Shown here one piece after another: positions 8,036 through 10,338 of a stretch of 10,338 nt of DNA. The first letter of the stretch is position 1. Every line of letters starts with the position of its first letter. This stretch comes from an uncultured Lentisphaeraceae bacterium (GTDB taxonomy: Bacteria; Verrucomicrobiota; Kiritimatiellia; RFP12; DVOR01). Location: assembly GCA_946056345.1 (NCBI GenBank), contig CAMGJH010000010.1:1-10338 (forward strand), given 5' to 3'. A program made the translations under genes and the position numbers. Below the pieces are notes generated by a model, which saw only the letters and a list, made by a program, of their open reading frames with translations, had not been told where the DNA came from and searched no databases.

Positions 8036-8926
8036 ATGCCCACTCCGGAAACGCCTGCCGCACCGACCGCTGAGCCGGCGAGCGCCGAACAGAAGATTAC
8101 CCTCAAGCCGCCGGTCAAGCCCACCTTCCAGCCGCCGGCCAAGCCTCTGCTGGAGGTGCGCGACCTCAACACCTGGTTCCCCGTCAAAAAGGGCATCTTT
8201 GCCCGGACCGTCGACCACGTGAAGGCCGTCAATGGCGTGAGCTTCTCGATGGCTGCCGGCGAGACGCTGGGCGTGGTGGGCGAGTCGGGCTGCGGCAAGA
8301 GCACCCTCTCGCGCACCATCCTGCGCCTGGAGAAGGCCCACAGTGGGCAGGTCTTCTTTGAGGGGCAGGACGTTTTTGCGCTCAAGGGCGCCGCGTTGCA
8401 GCAGTATCGGCGCGACATGCAGGTGGTCTTCCAGGATCCCCACGCCACCCTCAACCCCCGCCACTCAATCCTCGACATTCTCACCGAGGGGATGCTCGTC
8501 CACGGCCTCATCAAGCCCGCCGAGGCTGAGGACGTCGCCGCCGAGCTCTTGCGTGATGTGGGGCTCCAGCCCGACGCGATGCACCGCTATCCGCACGCCT
8601 TCTCCGGCGGCCAGCGCCAGCGCATCTGCATCGCCCGCGCCCTGGCCCTCAAGCCCAAGATGATTATCTGCGACGAGGCGGTTTCCGCCCTTGACCTCTC
8701 CATCCGCGCCCAGGTCCTCAACCTGCTGATGGAGCTCAAGGCCAAGTACTCCCTCGCTTACCTCTTCATCACCCACGACATTGGCGTGGTCGAGCACATT
8801 GCCGACAACATCATCGTGATGTTCAAGGGCCAGATCGTCGAGCGCGGCCCGGCTACCCAGGTCCTCCTCACCCCCCAAGAGGCCTACACCCAGCGCCTCA
8901 TCGCCGCCGTCCCGCGCGTGGGGTAA
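8036..8926 (+). CDS. ABC transporter ATP-binding protein, OppF/DppF type
   Basis: Cytoplasmic ATPase subunit of a probable oligopeptide/dipeptide importer; 296 residues. After a Pro/Ala/Lys-rich extension of about 38 residues, the ATPase domain shows Walker A GESGCGKST (82-90), Q-loop Gln133 in VVFQDP, signature FSGGQRQR (189-196), Walker B MIICDE with Glu214, the D-loop SALD, and H-loop His247. The DPHATLNPR stretch after the Q-loop and the C-terminal AYTQRLIAAVP are typical of the OppD/OppF branch. The FPVKKGIFAR insertion near residue 48 favours OppF over OppD. AAAGG (8023-8027) lies 8 bases before the ATG. No permease, binding protein or OppD partner is present in the window, so it is an orphan here and must work with subunits encoded elsewhere, or the flanking order has been rearranged. 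The substrate is inferred from the family only. Confidence 0.9.
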   Translation: MPTPETPAAPTAEPASAEQKITLKPPVKPTFQPPAKPLLEVRDLNTWFPVKKGIFARTVDHVKAVNGVSFSMAAGETLGVVGESGCGKSTLSRTILRLEKAHSGQVFFEGQDVFALKGAALQQYRRDMQVVFQDPHATLNPRHSILDILTEGMLVHGLIKPAEAEDVAAELLRDVGLQPDAMHRYPHAFSGGQRQRICIARALALKPKMIICDEAVSALDLSIRAQVLNLLMELKAKYSLAYLFITHDIGVVEHIADNIIVMFKGQIVERGPATQVLLTPQEAYTQRLIAAVPRVG

Positions 8927-8928
8927 AA

Positions 8929-8956
8929 GTCGACAGTTGGCAGTGAACAGTCGACA
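8929..8956. repeat. Heptamer tandem repeat GTNNRCA, four units
   Basis: Four consecutive 7-base units, GTCGACA, GTTGGCA, GTGAACA and GTCGACA, start two bases after the stop codon of the ABC ATPase gene. GT and the final CA are constant and the middle varies. Period 7 is maintained without gaps. It resembles the short tandemly repeated repetitive (STRR) heptamers known from cyanobacteria, but the unit differs. Confidence 0.7.
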
Positions 8957-8957
8957 G

Positions 8958-8972
8958 TGCGCGCTTCGCGCA
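8958..8972. other. Short perfect hairpin in the ABC ATPase-alr spacer
   Basis: TGCGCG (8958-8963) and CGCGCA (8967-8972) form a 6-bp stem with a 3-base CTT loop, directly after the heptamer array. No T-run follows, so it is at best a weak terminator for the upstream gene. The spacer continues with a second tiny hairpin, TTCCG-TCG-CGGAA (9035-9047). Confidence 0.35.
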
Positions 8973-9052
8973 ACAGGTGATAAGCGTGACGGCTGGCGTC
9001 AGCGGTGAAACACCCGGCCAAGGACCTCGAACTATTCCGTCGCGGAACGCGT

Positions 9053-9087
9053 GCTAACCGCTATCCGCTAACCGCTAACTGCTAATA
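9053..9087. repeat. Heptamer tandem repeat GCTAACC, five units, ending 2 bases before the alr start
   Basis: Five consecutive 7-base units read GCTAACC, GCTATCC, GCTAACC, GCTAACT and GCTAATA. GCTA is invariant and the last units decay. The array ends at 9087, two bases before the alr ATG at 9090, and so fills the space where a Shine-Dalgarno site should be. The unit differs from that of the array at 8929-8956, although the period is the same. Confidence 0.75.
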
Positions 9088-9089
9088 CA

Positions 9090-10202
9090 ATGCAACATCG
9101 CGTTATTCTCTCCGTCTCGTTAGGCACGCTGGCGGAGAACTTTTGTGCTGTCCGCGCGCTGGTTTCGCCCTGCGCGGTGATGCCCGTGCTCAAGGCCAAT
9201 GCCTACGGTCTGGGCGTGGGGCCCATTGCGCGCTCGCTGGTGGCTGCCGGCGCCGAGCGCATCGCTGTGGCCGAACCCTTCGAGGCGCTCGAGCTGCTCG
9301 ACTTGGGCGTGCCCATCCAAATCCTCAGCGGGGTCTTGCCCGACGAAATTGAGCCGATGGTCGCGCGCGGCGTCACCCTCCCCTTGGTCGACCTCGCCTC
9401 TGCGCGGGCCATCTCCGCCGCGGCCAAGCGCTTGGGCGTGACCGCGAAGGTCCACGTGAAGCTCGACACCGGGATGGGCCGCGCCGGCATCCTCTGGGAG
9501 CAAGCCCCCGAGGTCATCCGCCAGACCGCCGACCTCCCCAACCTCGCGCTCGAGGGCCTCTTCACCCACTTCCCGCTGGCCTACGAAAGCGCCTCGGCCT
9601 TCACGCGCGAGCAGCTTCGGCGCTACCGCTGGGTCCTCGCCCAAGCCGAAGCCATGGGCATCCACTTCACCTGGCGCCATGCGGCGAACTCCGATGCCAT
9701 CAATAACGCCCCCGAGGCCTGCTCGGCACCCTTCAACCTCGTCCGCTGCGGCATCAACCTCCACGGCGCCTTCGACGCGGCCGGCTCCCTGCGCGTCCCC
9801 CTCAAGCCCGTGCTCACGATGACCACCCGCCTCGCGCAGGTCCGCACCCTGCCCCCCGGCACCCCCATCGGCTACGGCCACACCTTCCGCACCCGCCGCG
9901 AGATGCGCGTGGGCACCGTCTGCGCTGGCTACGCCGATGGCCTGCCCCTCGCCCTCTCCAACCGCGGCTCGGTCCTCATCCGCGGCACGGCCGCTCCCAT
10001 CCTCGGCCGCCTCTCGATGGACTACCTCACCGTCGACCTCACCGATCTGCCCGAGGCCACCGTCGGCGACACCGTCACGCTCCTCGGCCGCGATGGCGAC
10101 CTCGAAATCCCCGTCCAAGACTGGGCCAACCTCAAGGGCACCCACGCCTACGACATCATCTGCTCCATCGGCTCGCGCGTCCAGCGCCGCTTCGTGGAGT
10201 AG
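9090..10202 (+). CDS. alr: Alanine racemase
   Basis: PLP-dependent cytoplasmic enzyme that interconverts L- and D-alanine, supplying D-alanine for peptidoglycan; 370 residues, normal for the family. The PLP-binding loop VLKANAYGLG carries Lys35 (Schiff base) and Tyr39. KLDTGMGRAG contains the conserved Arg131. HAANSDA (198-204), RCGINLHG (219-226), the catalytic Tyr262 in GYGHTF, GYADGLP (280-286) and GRLSMD (306-311) follow in the expected order. The fold-type III barrel and the C-terminal beta domain ending in YDIICSIGSRVQRRF are both complete. The start at 9090 places Lys35 at the usual distance from the N-terminus, but there is no Shine-Dalgarno sequence: the upstream 35 bases are a heptamer repeat. 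No clear promoter is visible in the 163-base spacer, so transcription may come from the ABC ATPase or guaB side. Codon endings shift towards C along the gene, with 11 of 13 leucines CTC in a stretch near the end. Confidence 0.96.
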   Translation: MQHRVILSVSLGTLAENFCAVRALVSPCAVMPVLKANAYGLGVGPIARSLVAAGAERIAVAEPFEALELLDLGVPIQILSGVLPDEIEPMVARGVTLPLVDLASARAISAAAKRLGVTAKVHVKLDTGMGRAGILWEQAPEVIRQTADLPNLALEGLFTHFPLAYESASAFTREQLRRYRWVLAQAEAMGIHFTWRHAANSDAINNAPEACSAPFNLVRCGINLHGAFDAAGSLRVPLKPVLTMTTRLAQVRTLPPGTPIGYGHTFRTRREMRVGTVCAGYADGLPLALSNRGSVLIRGTAAPILGRLSMDYLTVDLTDLPEATVGDTVTLLGRDGDLEIPVQDWANLKGTHAYDIICSIGSRVQRRFVE

Positions 10203-10205
10203 CCC

Positions 10206-10228
10206 GCCCCGCCGAAGCCAGCGGGGGC
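10206..10228 (+). terminator. GC-rich hairpin just after alr
   Basis: CCCCGC (10207-10212) pairs with GCGGGG (10221-10226) across an 8-base loop, and a bulged G allows one further G-C pair (10206 with 10228). It begins three bases after the alr stop, where a terminator would be expected. It is not followed by a T-run, only by TGTTGAC, so intrinsic termination is uncertain. Confidence 0.4.
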
Positions 10229-10330
10229 TGTTGACATAGCTCCTGTGGACTTCTCGCCCCCGCACCCCTCGGGAGCGTGGGACGCTCCACCCCGGCCAAG
10301 TCCGAGCGAAGCGAAGGAGCTATGTCAACA
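10229..10330. repeat. Nested palindromic element with 16-bp perfect inverted ends (REP/MITE-like)
   Basis: TGTTGACATAGCTCCT (10229-10244) is the exact reverse complement of AGGAGCTATGTCAACA (10315-10330). Inside, GGACTT (10247-10252) pairs with AAGTCC (10298-10303), and a central hairpin GGAGCG/CGCTCC (10272-10277 and 10283-10288) closes over a 5-base TGGGA loop. The 102-base unit has no coding frame and could fold into one long structured stem as RNA or extrude as a cruciform. The left outer flank (GGGGGC) and right outer flank (GCGCCC) are also roughly complementary, so the palindrome may extend beyond the window. Its nature as a dispersed element is inferred; only one copy is in view. Confidence 0.75.
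10272..10288. other. Central hairpin of the palindromic element
   Basis: GGAGCG (10272-10277), TGGGA loop, CGCTCC (10283-10288) form a perfect 6-bp stem with a five-base loop, near the middle of the larger inverted repeat. It could be a REP core on its own, with the 16-bp ends as an outer layer. Confidence 0.6.
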
Positions 10331-10338
10331 AGCGCCCT

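Noticed and set aside
8938..9089. A dedicated alr promoter in the spacer
   Set aside because: No -35/-10 pair with acceptable spacing was found, and the TGTGCTAT pattern of the other two promoters is absent.
10231..10254. TTGACA in each arm of the palindrome as inward-facing promoters
   Set aside because: No -10-like hexamer lies 16-18 bases inward on either strand; the match is a by-product of the arm sequence.

Overview
This is a GC-rich bacterial window in which every supported gene lies on the plus strand. It shows ordinary chromosomal content: a secreted protease, three type IV pilus/type II secretion motor ATPases, a purine-synthesis enzyme, an ABC transporter ATPase and a cell-wall enzyme. 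There are no rRNA or tRNA genes, CRISPR arrays, phage genes or transposases. The host looks like a Gram-negative, pilus-bearing bacterium. The ending of the first protein (a WL-xx-GY segment, an 'ACYQAGL' segment, then a 'RVYTLFGTDSL...DW...FFKFRV' tail) and the first motor's 'RQAPNIVMIGEIRD' variant resemble proteins I associate with the PVC group, especially Kiritimatiellota/Verrucomicrobiota. That placement is inference from memory, not a search.

Layout. (1) From 3 to 1757: the 3' part of a secreted papain-like (C1) peptidase with a lectin-like domain; its start is outside the window. (2) From 1791 to 6382: a promoter followed by a tight three-gene operon encoding a PilB/GspE-type assembly ATPase, a PilT retraction ATPase and a second PilB/GspE-type ATPase. 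The genes are joined by a TGATG overlap and a 1-base gap. The two PilB-type genes stay collinear at a fixed offset of 2,820 bases from 2411/5231 to the end of the second copy. (3) From 6416 to 6467: a long hairpin that overlaps the guaB promoter. (4) From 6500 to 7996: guaB (IMP dehydrogenase), followed after 39 bases by an orphan OppF/DppF-type ABC ATPase (8036-8926). (5) From 8927 to 9089: an intergenic spacer holding two different heptamer tandem-repeat arrays. The second runs almost up to the alr start codon and replaces its Shine-Dalgarno site. (6) From 9090 to 10202: alr (alanine racemase). (7) From 10203 to the end: a GC hairpin and then a 102-base nested palindrome bounded by perfect 16-bp inverted repeats, probably a dispersed REP/MITE-like element.

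How the genes relate: the three motors would power extension and retraction of a type IV pilus or a pseudopilus machine, whose platform and pilin genes must lie elsewhere. guaB feeds guanine nucleotide synthesis, alr supplies D-alanine for peptidoglycan, and the ABC ATPase would energise a peptide importer encoded elsewhere. These last three look like co-located housekeeping genes rather than a dedicated system. I see no clear new multi-gene system. The least explained signals are the non-coding repeats, the reused promoter layout, the fixed-offset motor duplication, and a shift from G-ending to C-ending codons with distance from the promoter.
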